Origin: a virus
Strand: one strand, 5' to 3'
Length of the DNA stretch: 64,000 nt
Virus record (IMG/VR): IMGVR_UViG_3300045131_002298
Location: 38,742 to 102,741 of that record
Shown in pieces: positions 54,680 to 62,312 of the stretch (position 1 is its first letter; the number at the start of each line of letters is the position of its first letter). The notes below the pieces were generated by a model. The model searched no databases, was not told the origin of the DNA, and worked only from the letters and a program-made list of their open reading frames with translations. Position numbers and translations under genes: made by a program.

Positions 54680-55034
54680 TGTGTGGTTTGCAATAGAGGA
54701 TTACTTTACAGGTGGAGTTGAATACAGTATGGGGGACCTTATAGAATTTGATGATACCTCTATGTCTGTTTTCTTTGAAACTTTTGGGGTAGCTCCTTTA
54801 TATACATTTGATATTACAAATAATAGAGGAAATAATGACGTCATCTTTGAAGATATTGCTCATGAGAAAGGTCTATTTCAGATTAAGTTATTCCCAGATA
54901 CAGATTATGTACATTCGATAGTTTTAGACGCAGAGCTTATTGATTTTGAGAAGACTGGAGAGAATGAACTTTCAGTAACTGTAAAACTTTGGGCAGGGGG
55001 CCTCTACAAAATATATGATGAACTCTCAGACTAA
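54669..55034 (+). CDS. Hypothetical protein
   Basis: A 121-residue, mainly beta protein. No family was recognised. Its end is overlapped by a small gene starting at 55015. Confidence 0.5.
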   Translation: MKINVWFAIEDYFTGGVEYSMGDLIEFDDTSMSVFFETFGVAPLYTFDITNNRGNNDVIFEDIAHEKGLFQIKLFPDTDYVHSIVLDAELIDFEKTGENELSVTVKLWAGGLYKIYDELSD

Positions 55035-55182
55035 AACAGTTTATAGAATTTTATCGTTACATAATGGCACCCCTGTGTATCGTGTGTATAATAAACAACA
55101 AGCACAAGACATACTTATGAAATGTAACGAGCGTTACCCTGATAAACCTTTTTGGCTAGAGGAGAAAGTCATTGAGAGTTAA
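55015..55182 (+). CDS. Small hypothetical protein, 55 residues
   Basis: ATG 55015 to TAA 55182. It reads as a compact alpha/beta peptide (TVYRILSLHNGTPVYRVYNKQQAQDILMKCNER), similar in plan to the gene at 55512 (YIIRSGDYIFRAYSSKEEAEKYRR). Overlaps at both ends fit the tight packing of this operon. It is shorter than many gene finders accept. Confidence 0.55.
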   Translation: MMNSQTKTVYRILSLHNGTPVYRVYNKQQAQDILMKCNERYPDKPFWLEEKVIES

Positions 55183-55519
55183 TTCGGCTTTTATGATGTA
55201 TTCTAATGTATTAACTGGAATAATGTCTCCTGTAGGTTATAGAGAAGAGGCCGCTCCTCCTATGGCGTGTATATTAGCTAAATTAATAAGTTACTTAGCT
55301 TATTTTTATGCCGATATAATAAGAGAAGAAAACCCTGAAACTAGAAGATTCCCTGATGATGATCCTTATACTATTGCTGAATGCTGGGCCCACGCTAAAG
55401 GATTTGAGCTTTGCCTTAAGACTCTTTTAAAATCTTTCCCTGCTAATGAGAAAATTGCAGAAAACGCTTTAGCTATATTAGATCATCTTTTTATAGAGGA
55501 AGAGGAAGAAAATGGATAA
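55172..55519 (+). CDS. Hypothetical protein
   Basis: A 115-residue helical protein from TTG 55172 with AGAGGAG in front. It contains YREEAAPPMACILAKLISYLAYFYADII. No family was recognised. Confidence 0.55.
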   Translation: MRVNSAFMMYSNVLTGIMSPVGYREEAAPPMACILAKLISYLAYFYADIIREENPETRRFPDDDPYTIAECWAHAKGFELCLKTLLKSFPANEKIAENALAILDHLFIEEEEENG

Positions 55520-55784
55520 AATCTACATTATAAGATCAGGTGATTACATTTTTCGTGCTTATTCTTCCAAAGAAGAGGCAGAGAAATATAGAAGACATAT
55601 TGAGGATAGTATGAAAGGAAGAAATAAATTTATACCTAGATCTATGCGACCTCGTCCTATAGATTTGCAATTAATTGCATTTCCTATCAGCCAAGAGGGA
55701 GATCCTCTAGATATGCGCTTAATGAGTATACATGCTGGTGCTGGAGATTCCACCCAATACCACGAACTTGGGGAAGTAAAGTGA
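55512..55784 (+). CDS. Small hypothetical protein
   Basis: A 90-residue protein with GAGGAAG upstream, overlapping the previous gene by 8 nt. Alpha/beta N-terminus followed by a basic, proline-containing part. It contains the near-copy of the 16-bp repeat (LQLIAF). Confidence 0.55.
   Translation: MDKIYIIRSGDYIFRAYSSKEEAEKYRRHIEDSMKGRNKFIPRSMRPRPIDLQLIAFPISQEGDPLDMRLMSIHAGAGDSTQYHELGEVK
55665..55680. repeat. Near-copy of the 16-bp quasi-palindrome
   Basis: TTGCAATTAATTGCAT: 14 of 16 positions agree with TTGCAATTGATTGCAA. It is inside a coding sequence and may be by chance or degenerate. Confidence 0.5.
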
Positions 55785-55975
55785 CCTTCTTAAATGCGCT
55801 TCTTATATCCTCTGTCTACGGAGGCTTGCTAGTATTTATGGTGGGTTCCACCTTAGGAGTATTGAAGGTAACTACAAAATATACAGATAATGAATATGCG
55901 CCTTTTATTACCCTTACTGCGTGGTTCACTTTCTTTTTTGCGCTCTTAATATATGCAGGAGAAAATTGTAAATGA
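55781..55975 (+). CDS. Small membrane protein
   Basis: 64 residues from GTG 55781 with two transmembrane segments (LLISSVYGGLLVFMVGSTLGVL and FITLTAWFTFFFALLIYAG). It overlaps both neighbours by 4 nt. Confidence 0.6.
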   Translation: MTFLNALLISSVYGGLLVFMVGSTLGVLKVTTKYTDNEYAPFITLTAWFTFFFALLIYAGENCK

Positions 55976-56235
55976 ACATTCCTATACCACAAGATATCCC
56001 TGGTCTCATCACATTCTGGATCTTCCTCTCATGGATCCCCCTTCTAAGGGCTGTAACTATGGGTGTATTGAAGGAGTATCCTCGTATTCTGGAAAGACGT
56101 AGCGAAGACATTCCAGAACATGTTAACAGATATATCACCAAGGGAGCCGCAATAGTAATAACTCTTGTGTTTTATGTGATAGTAACATTCGCTCTTCTTG
56201 GCCTTCGTCTTCTCATCCAAATGATTTGGTGCTAA
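55972..56235 (+). CDS. Small membrane protein
   Basis: An 87-residue protein with two hydrophobic segments (GLITFWIFLSWIPLLRAVTMG and AAIVITLVFYVIVTFALLGL). From here to about 60340 codons more often end in C than in the preceding operon. Confidence 0.6.
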   Translation: MNIPIPQDIPGLITFWIFLSWIPLLRAVTMGVLKEYPRILERRSEDIPEHVNRYITKGAAIVITLVFYVIVTFALLGLRLLIQMIWC

Positions 56236-56241
56236 TTTATT

Positions 56242-57897
56242 ATGAATCATACACACCATTCACCCACCGAATACTCGCATGAATGGAGACTCTCGGGAGT
56301 CCCGCCCCTCCTCACATTCCTGCCAACTCCCATCCTCAATCTATTCCCGCTCTTGAGCCCAGAGGGTAATTTTAAATTGCACTCTTACCTCAAGAGCCGC
56401 GGAATCTCGCAGGCTACATATACGCGCTTTGGGGTGCGCTTTAATGAATGGGATGAACTTGTCTTTCCTTACACAAGCATTTTAGGCAATACTATTGGTA
56501 TAGTGTTTAGAAATATTGACACTAAAAAGATCTCGGGCCTCAAAGTCCCTGCTCTTGTAGAAGACGACATCGAGCTCCCTAAAAAAGCTCGCATGGGCGC
56601 ATGGTTCGGCCTACACTTAATAGATATAACTCAGCCCCTTCTCATAGTAGAAGGAGAGTGTTTTCCTGGCGATGCTTCGGTCCTAACTCCTAACGGGTGG
56701 GTAGAATTATGTGATTATAAAGGAGAGGATGTTTTACAGGTAAATGATGATATGTCAGCTTCCTATGTAACGCCCTCCGCTTATATTAGAAAACCGTATA
56801 AAGGTGAAATGGTAATAAGGGAAGCTAAAGGATATTATTCTAAAACAACTCCAGAGCATCTCTTAGTAGCTACTGATTATAATGGTAATCTTTGTAAAAA
56901 ACCTGCAGGTAGTCATATACCTCAAACACATCATATTCCTCGGGCTGTTATATTAGATGGAACAGGAATAAATTTATCCGACGATCAATTACGTTTAAGT
57001 ATAGCTATAAGTGCAGATGCACATATAGCTGATAGAAAGGGTACAGGTTACCATAAGCCTAGAGAAAAAAGATATGCCACAATGGCATTTACTAAGCAGA
57101 GAAAAATTAATAGATTAATACAATTATTAGATAATCTTAATATTGTATTTTATTTAGGTAATTGGAAGAACGGGTATACTTCTATATGCTTTCCTATTCC
57201 TGATTGGGTCCCCGGCAGATTTCTTCCTCACGTTTGGATAGCTTTATCTACTCTTAGACAAAAAGAAATAATACTAGAAGAATTAGTGTTATGGGACGGA
57301 AACAGAGTTAAAGGGAGGAATCAAACTGATTATTGCTCTAAATATAAGGAAAATGTAATATTTGTTCAGACTATAGCACATACCTACGGACGTATATCCA
57401 CTTTAATGAAACAGAAAAATCAATGGGGGGAGTGGTATAAGGTTTCAATTCTTCATAATAAAAATAGTAATAGTTTTCAATGTATTCATAAGAGAGAAGA
57501 AATATTTGATGGAATAGTATATTGTGTAACTGTTCCCTCCGGTATGATTTTAGTGAAGCAGAATGATAGAATTACTGTAACGGGAAATTGTGATGCGATG
57601 TTCGCCTACCAATGTGGCTTCACTAACGTGATATCACCAGGAGGCATGGGCCCCACCAAATCTCAAATAAAGGCTATACCCAATAAGGTTATATACTTGG
57701 GATTCGATGCTGATGAAGCGGGGCTCCACGGCATGAAACAAACCACCTACAGATTAGGAAAGCAAAAAAGAGTGTGGTGGGTAAACTGGAACGTAGAGGG
57801 TAAAGGTAAAGATCCCAGCGACTTACGAACCAGAGAAGACTTTTGGACTTGCGTCGCAAAAATGAAGCCAACTCTAGAAGGATGGGTAACATGGTAG
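56242..57897 (+). CDS. TOPRIM-domain primase-like protein interrupted by an intein
   Basis: 551 residues before splicing, about 241 after. Residues 1-139 resemble the DnaG-type region before TOPRIM (FKLHSYLKSRGISQATYTRFGVRFNEWDELVFPY, MGAWFGLHLI). The intein is 140-449. Splicing restores LLIVEGE-CDAMFAYQCGFTNVIS, the first TOPRIM motif, followed by IYLGFDADEAGLHG and KDPSDL. It has no zinc-binding cysteines, unlike the primase at 11869. It may be a second primase, or a TOPRIM nuclease or regulator. Confidence 0.8.
   Translation: MNHTHHSPTEYSHEWRLSGVPPLLTFLPTPILNLFPLLSPEGNFKLHSYLKSRGISQATYTRFGVRFNEWDELVFPYTSILGNTIGIVFRNIDTKKISGLKVPALVEDDIELPKKARMGAWFGLHLIDITQPLLIVEGECFPGDASVLTPNGWVELCDYKGEDVLQVNDDMSASYVTPSAYIRKPYKGEMVIREAKGYYSKTTPEHLLVATDYNGNLCKKPAGSHIPQTHHIPRAVILDGTGINLSDDQLRLSIAISADAHIADRKGTGYHKPREKRYATMAFTKQRKINRLIQLLDNLNIVFYLGNWKNGYTSICFPIPDWVPGRFLPHVWIALSTLRQKEIILEELVLWDGNRVKGRNQTDYCSKYKENVIFVQTIAHTYGRISTLMKQKNQWGEWYKVSILHNKNSNSFQCIHKREEIFDGIVYCVTVPSGMILVKQNDRITVTGNCDAMFAYQCGFTNVISPGGMGPTKSQIKAIPNKVIYLGFDADEAGLHGMKQTTYRLGKQKRVWWVNWNVEGKGKDPSDLRTREDFWTCVAKMKPTLEGWVTW
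56659..57588 (+). other. Intein with LAGLIDADG-type endonuclease in the TOPRIM protein
   Basis: A 310-residue intein. Starts at Cys140 (CFPGDASVLTPNGWVEL), block B is KTTPEHLLVA, and the end is YCVTVPSGMILVKQND then VTGN before Cys450. The middle has LSIAISADAHI and LEELVLWDGNR, matching the two dodecapeptide (LAGLIDADG/DOD) motifs of intein endonucleases. The penultimate residue is Gly, not the common His. The intein is AT-rich and uses codons unlike the C-rich flanks, which supports a later insertion. Confidence 0.88.
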
Positions 57898-58193
57898 ATA
57901 CATACCCAAAACCTAAAGGTGTCTCAGATGAACTATGGAAGGGGGCGTTACGATTCTACCCTGATATTGTAAAACAAATATACAACATTGCTATAGCTCC
58001 CGGCTTCGCATACGAAGGTAGAACTAAATATGACGCAATCAATGAACAAATAAAAACTGTAGTGATCTTTTTTCAATACAGAGAAGTGCTATCCATCTGG
58101 CGGGATCAGCTTCTATCAACAACCCAAGTTGATCCAACCCCAGAGCTGACCCCCAGCATTATAACAAGACAAATAGTGGTGTGTAGGAGCTAG
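57891..58193 (+). CDS. Hypothetical protein with C-terminal RQIVVCR tag
   Basis: 100 residues from ATG 57891, overlapping the TOPRIM gene stop (ATGGTAG). It begins VDTYPKPKGVSDELW and is a paralogue of the next gene (YPxPxGVSxxxW at the same place). It ends TRQIVVCRS. The tag codons also contain AGGAG, the ribosome-binding site for the next gene. The frame opening at 57843 is rejected. Confidence 0.65.
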   Translation: MVDTYPKPKGVSDELWKGALRFYPDIVKQIYNIAIAPGFAYEGRTKYDAINEQIKTVVIFFQYREVLSIWRDQLLSTTQVDPTPELTPSIITRQIVVCRS

Positions 58194-58194
58194 C

Positions 58195-58500
58195 ATGTCT
58201 GACACTTTTTATCCACGACCTCCAGGTGTATCTGCTGACTCCTGGCAATACATCCGGGAAGAATATGACTTTCTCCTTGACGTCATCTACGCAATAGCTA
58301 ACAGACCAATACCCCTAGCGGAAAAGCAGGATCAAATAAAATATGCGATTGATATAAATCTAAACCGGGGCTCTCAAACCTACAACTCTTTTATGGTTTG
58401 GGTAGAACATATCCTATACAACTGCTACAACCCAGAAATTGCTTCCACTCTCCCAAAGAAGCCTCTCACAAGAAACATAGTGGTGTGCAAAAATGCTTAG
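58195..58500 (+). CDS. Hypothetical protein with C-terminal RNIVVCK tag
   Basis: A 101-residue paralogue of the gene before it: DTFYPRPPGVSADSW, then a helical part. It ends TRNIVVCKNA. The ATG of the next gene is inside its last codons. Unknown function. Confidence 0.65.
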   Translation: MSDTFYPRPPGVSADSWQYIREEYDFLLDVIYAIANRPIPLAEKQDQIKYAIDINLNRGSQTYNSFMVWVEHILYNCYNPEIASTLPKKPLTRNIVVCKNA

Positions 58501-58903
58501 AAGTAGAATCAAAATCCTAGTCAATCGCTACGACAAAAGAGCAGACCGGCTTAGACCATCGCCCAAGGATACAGCTATTGAAAAATACACACCAGCCAAA
58601 GGTGAAGTCTATGAATACAATTACGTAATTAACCAGTTGATTAACGCTCTCAACCACTCTAGTAATGACGCCTCTCTTTCTTATTTTATAGAGATAGTCC
58701 TTCATACAGAACAGCACAGGGAATCAAGTTTCCGTGGAACCGCCCGCTCTGATTACACAATCGCCCCAGAGCACGAAGGCCGGGTCTCCGCCTGCTCCAA
58801 AATAATCCAAGATCTAAAAGGAGCCCTCACCTCCTTTAACAAAACCAAAGAAGCCACTCCCCCTTTTTCTAACCTAAGAAACTTAGTGGTGTGCAAGGAG
58901 TAA
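58493..58903 (+). CDS. Hypothetical protein with C-terminal RNLVVCK tag
   Basis: A 136-residue basic, helical protein overlapping the previous gene by 8 nt. It ends SNLRNLVVCKE. The tag codons include AAGGAG, which serves the GTG start of the next gene. It does not share the N-terminal YPxPxGVS motif of the two genes before it. Confidence 0.65.
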   Translation: MLRSRIKILVNRYDKRADRLRPSPKDTAIEKYTPAKGEVYEYNYVINQLINALNHSSNDASLSYFIEIVLHTEQHRESSFRGTARSDYTIAPEHEGRVSACSKIIQDLKGALTSFNKTKEATPPFSNLRNLVVCKE

Positions 58904-58904
58904 A

Positions 58905-59096
58905 GTGAAAGATTCCACCATAAAGGCTATCCCTTATATACTTATAGCTCCCACAATAATCCTGGGAATCGCTATAACCTACACTGCTGATGCTCCTTTT
59001 GATTGGTGGGCAGGCGGGGCCCTCATGGCACTCGGCTTCGACAAAATTTTAGAGTTAGTAGCGGAAGGTCTGAAGGACAAATTTATAAAAAAATAA
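58905..59096 (+). CDS. Small membrane protein
   Basis: 63 residues from GTG 58905 with AAGGAG. Two hydrophobic segments (IPYILIAPTIILGIAITYTA and FDWWAGGALMALGFDKIL). It has no C-terminal tag. It abuts the next gene. Confidence 0.6.
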   Translation: MKDSTIKAIPYILIAPTIILGIAITYTADAPFDWWAGGALMALGFDKILELVAEGLKDKFIKK

Positions 59097-59513
59097 ATGC
59101 CAAGCAACTACTACAAAATCCTGGGCCTCTGCTGCTTTATCAAAGACGCTCTCCTAACCACCAGTGAACCCGGCCTAGAGGTAGCTATTAGAGACAGACA
59201 TCTCGAGCGTTACCTCTACCAAATAAACAACAAGGAATTCACCTATGACTACAACCTAAAACCTATAGAAGGCGCAGACCATTCTAAAGAATACGCGCGC
59301 CACCTCCTAATACAGTTTAACCGTTGCATAGACTACACATGTCTAAACATACACCAAAACTTGGAAACCCTAAACATCTGGATAGACATCAACCAGTTAG
59401 TCCTGAGCAACCCAATGTGGTGGCGCTTTGACGATAGGTCTGAGCCCGCTCTCAAAGAAATAAAACCCATCCCCAAAGTTGTGGGCACCAGAAATATAAT
59501 AATATGTAAATAG
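59097..59513 (+). CDS. Hypothetical protein with C-terminal RNIIICK tag
   Basis: A 138-residue protein whose ATG follows the previous stop directly. Mostly helical. It ends VGTRNIIICK, with nothing after the tag. Unknown function. Confidence 0.65.
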   Translation: MPSNYYKILGLCCFIKDALLTTSEPGLEVAIRDRHLERYLYQINNKEFTYDYNLKPIEGADHSKEYARHLLIQFNRCIDYTCLNIHQNLETLNIWIDINQLVLSNPMWWRFDDRSEPALKEIKPIPKVVGTRNIIICK

Positions 59514-59539
59514 AAAGCAAAGAATAGAAAGGAAACAAC

Positions 59540-59752
59540 ATGCCAACTTATGAGTATCGCTGCAAAAAATGTGGAAACGAATTTGAAAAAATCCAACGGA
59601 TAACAGAGGCTCCCATAGAACGCTGTAAAAAATGCAGGGGAGTAGTAGAGAGATTGATATCTCAGTCCACCTTTGTCCTAAAAGGTCAGGGATGGTATGC
59701 ATCCGATGACAAAAAAATTGCCTCTTCCTCCTCCAACGATGATTTAGCATGA
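59540..59752 (+). CDS. FmdB-family zinc-ribbon protein
   Basis: A 70-residue protein with the FmdB signature: MPTYEYRCKKCGNEFEKIQ, then ERCKKCRG and a GQGWYASD end. The two CxxC pairs bind zinc. The family is often called a putative regulatory protein; its role is not known. GGAAA precedes the ATG; it overlaps the next ATG by 4 nt. Confidence 0.85.
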   Translation: MPTYEYRCKKCGNEFEKIQRITEAPIERCKKCRGVVERLISQSTFVLKGQGWYASDDKKIASSSSNDDLA

Positions 59753-60342
59753 AAAAACATACTAGCACAGTATTAGGATTAACTATAATATCTATCGGAT
59801 TAATTGCTTCCTTCATAAACCTACTTAACTTATATTACTATCCTATCGGTATCCGTTTCCAGGATATTTTTAGGTATAATGTTGACATTATAGAACCTCT
59901 CTTAAAGGATATTTTTCCTCCAGAGCAAGAGCAGCAAGAACAACTAGAGGTAGAGGATCCATCTGAGATTGATATCATTCCTCCTCAGCGTGTCTACGAA
60001 GGCAGAGCCACACAGGTGGGTCCCGGAGCAGCTAGAGATGAAAGACAAAGGCATCAAGTTTCTAAAAAAGTGTCACCCAAATCAGAGGGTGTGAGCAAAG
60101 CCAAGAAAAGACCAAAACCTGTCCCCGTGGTTGAAGAGAAGAGTGAAGAGAAAGATGTGAGCACTTCTGCACCGGTAGCTTTGGCTAAACCCGCGCTTGT
60201 TTCTGAGCCAGTGGTGACTGCTTCCTTAACAACAAAGTTGATTGCGTATTTTGATATAGAGAAGATACTGAGCTGGGCGGCGAATATTATTACCATTGTC
60301 ACAGGTGTGTTAATAATCCTTCGCAGGAGAAAAGAAGACTAG
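59749..60342 (+). CDS. Membrane protein with proline-rich middle
   Basis: A 197-residue protein with a transmembrane helix at about 8-28 (VLGLTIISIGLIASFINLL), a charged, proline-rich disordered middle (about 60-150), and a second helix near the end (ILSWAANIITIVTGVLIILRRRKED). A spanin-like or envelope-spanning role is imaginable but there is no specific motif. Confidence 0.6.
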   Translation: MKKHTSTVLGLTIISIGLIASFINLLNLYYYPIGIRFQDIFRYNVDIIEPLLKDIFPPEQEQQEQLEVEDPSEIDIIPPQRVYEGRATQVGPGAARDERQRHQVSKKVSPKSEGVSKAKKRPKPVPVVEEKSEEKDVSTSAPVALAKPALVSEPVVTASLTTKLIAYFDIEKILSWAANIITIVTGVLIILRRRKED

Positions 60343-60428
60343 AAAGCTACATAAGTGTAGGAATACTTGTAGGAATATAGCAGAACACTTAATAAAATTG
60401 AGTGTTTTAGTAGAAAAGGTAAAGTAGA

Positions 60429-60908
60429 ATGTCCTTTTTAGGAATAGAACTAGATATAGATCCGGTGTTTTCTAAAGTATTATACCCTAACTCTCTTTTA
60501 GAAAAACTTCGTTCTGTTATAGTAGCTCATGATAGCTTTAAAGGTATAACTATAGATATAGGTGGGCATACTAATCTTCATAGAGAAGCCTTCTTTGGTT
60601 TTGATGAATGTTTATATGAGAATTGGGAAAGAGTTAGACTTTTGTCAGAGGGGGAAGAGATAATATGTAAAGAGTTTCCTAAGCTTTTACTGGGAGAAGC
60701 TAAGGTTAAAGATTGGTCCACCTATAGATTAAATATATTTCATCCTATTATGGAGTGGAACCCTATAGAGGGAAATGATAGGTATTTAGTATGTTATGCC
60801 CTCAAGTATGCTTATTATAAAATAAACAGAAAAAAAGTAAAAGAGGTTACTGATAATATTTCCAGTGTTGATAACTTTCACCGTCGTTCTATTGTTATAT
60901 GTAAGTAA
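60429..60908 (+). CDS. Hypothetical protein with C-terminal RRSIVICK tag
   Basis: A 159-residue protein, last of the tagged series. AAAGG lies before the ATG. It ends FHRRSIVICK. Its codon use is AT-rich again, unlike the tagged genes at 57.9-59.5 kb, so the tag is shared across genes of different composition. Unknown function. Confidence 0.6.
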   Translation: MSFLGIELDIDPVFSKVLYPNSLLEKLRSVIVAHDSFKGITIDIGGHTNLHREAFFGFDECLYENWERVRLLSEGEEIICKEFPKLLLGEAKVKDWSTYRLNIFHPIMEWNPIEGNDRYLVCYALKYAYYKINRKKVKEVTDNISSVDNFHRRSIVICK

Positions 60909-60926
60909 GCACTTTTAACACCCTCG

Positions 60927-61000
60927 GAAAAATTGAGTATATTTTTAGAACAAATGAGCACAAGTAGTAAGTTCTGAAAAATTGAGTATAATTTTAGAAC
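60927..61000 (+). repeat. Pair of 25-bp direct repeats
   Basis: GAAAAATTGAGTATA followed by a short T-rich run and TTTAGAAC occurs at 60927-60951 and 60976-61000, with only one or two differences. The second copy forms a hairpin with GTTCT / AGAAC. A related AAAATTGAGT is at about 60396. Confidence 0.75.
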
Positions 61001-61140
61001 GCCTTTATATAGGTGTGGGGGTGATTTATTTATTCTTTTTCTAACCGAGGCCGGGGTACCTGTCTGCCTTGTTTCCCGCGTCCCCCGTGTGCTCCTCAGA
61101 TAAGCCTCGACGAGCCCTCCGGTTGCCTGTCGCTCCATAC

Positions 61141-61330
61141 TGTGGTGCGCAATTTTTATACACCAGATGTTGTGGTGCGAAATAATTTCACAGTGGATCA
61201 ATGGATCAATGGTATGACATTTAAACAATGATATATTAGACCAATAAATTGTTATACCATTTAAAGGCTATACCATTCAAATGTCATACATTTGACCAAT
61301 GGTATAATAATCCAATGATATAATTTATTA
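61141..61330. repeat. Cluster of short direct and inverted repeats, iteron-like
   Basis: TGTGGTGCG occurs at 61141 and 61171. GGATCAATGG repeats near 61196-61212. TATGACATTT (about 61213) and AAATGTCATA (about 61279) are inverted. ATGGTATA and TATACCAT recur. Such density in an AT-rich setting is common in replication origins, but no initiator gene is adjacent. Confidence 0.55.
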
Positions 61331-62284
61331 ATTTAGTGTAGAATAGGTGTCTTAAAATAAGACATTACTCTACTCAATCAGTCAAGTATATAGTCTAGTC
61401 AATTAATCAACTATACGTCAAAATAACAATCTGATTGTTACACAATAAAATCAACTATACTTGCCTTAAAATAAGACAATTGTTCAGCATAACATGAAAC
61501 AAGCCATAATTCAGTATAGTGAACAAAATAGTAAAATGATAGATAATTGATCAAACTTAAAATTGAACGTAAAATTAAATCGAGCAAAGCTAGTGATAGA
61601 GCCATTCTAACATCAACTTACTTACAGTCATTAAATTAGAGTAAGTTCAAAAAGTAAGATAAAAATAAAAGCGACTGAGTGACTTCTCAGCGACCTTTTG
61701 GTCGACTTCTCAGTGAACATATCAGTCAAAGGTTGATCGACCGAATCGACTGGTCGACTTCTCAGCGACCTTTAAAGCGATCAAATTTTTTGAGAAAAAA
61801 GCGACCTTTTCGTATGTTTTAAAGTCGCTTTGTCGCTCCATACTGGTCGATCACTTCGACTTGATCAAGTCGACCTTCTCAGTATATTCATTATAAGTGA
61901 TCAAGTCGGTCGACTTCTCAGTATATTCATTACTAATCACTCAAAAGGACTCAGTCGATTGATCACAAATGATCACTTTTGATCGCTTCAAATGATACAA
62001 GTGTATCAAATTTGATACAGTCGCTTTGTTACTTGTAAGATATATCTTACACTTTTTCAAAAAGTCCTTTAAAATTAAATAGATAAAAAACTGACGTTTT
62101 CGTATGAAAAAATAAAAAGATATTTAAAACAATTACTTAGTAACCATAAAGGTTAACAAGTTAATAAATAATTACATGCTATAAATTGACTTTTCGCTCC
62201 ATACTGGTCAATCGCTTTGACTCAGTGATCGCAGTCCTTTTAGGAGTCGACTAAAAATAAAAGGATCGACTAGAAAATAATCAC

Positions 62285-62312
62285 TTGACTTTGACCAAAA
62301 AATCACTATAAT
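62285..62312 (+). promoter_or_regulatory. Sigma70-type promoter
   Basis: TTGACT at 62285-62290, 16-bp spacer, TATAAT at 62307-62312. It lies 45 nt before the gene at 62358, which has AAGAGG. It lacks the AAAAGC lead of the other phage promoters. Confidence 0.7.

Noticed and set aside
60396-60425. Terminator from ACACT/AGTGT near 60396
   Set aside because: The stem is only about 5-6 bp with a long AT loop and no clear T-run; too weak to list as a feature.
60878-61228. Minus-strand open frame of 116 residues after the last tagged gene
   Set aside because: It runs through direct repeats and the end of the preceding gene, with no start signals or protein-like composition.
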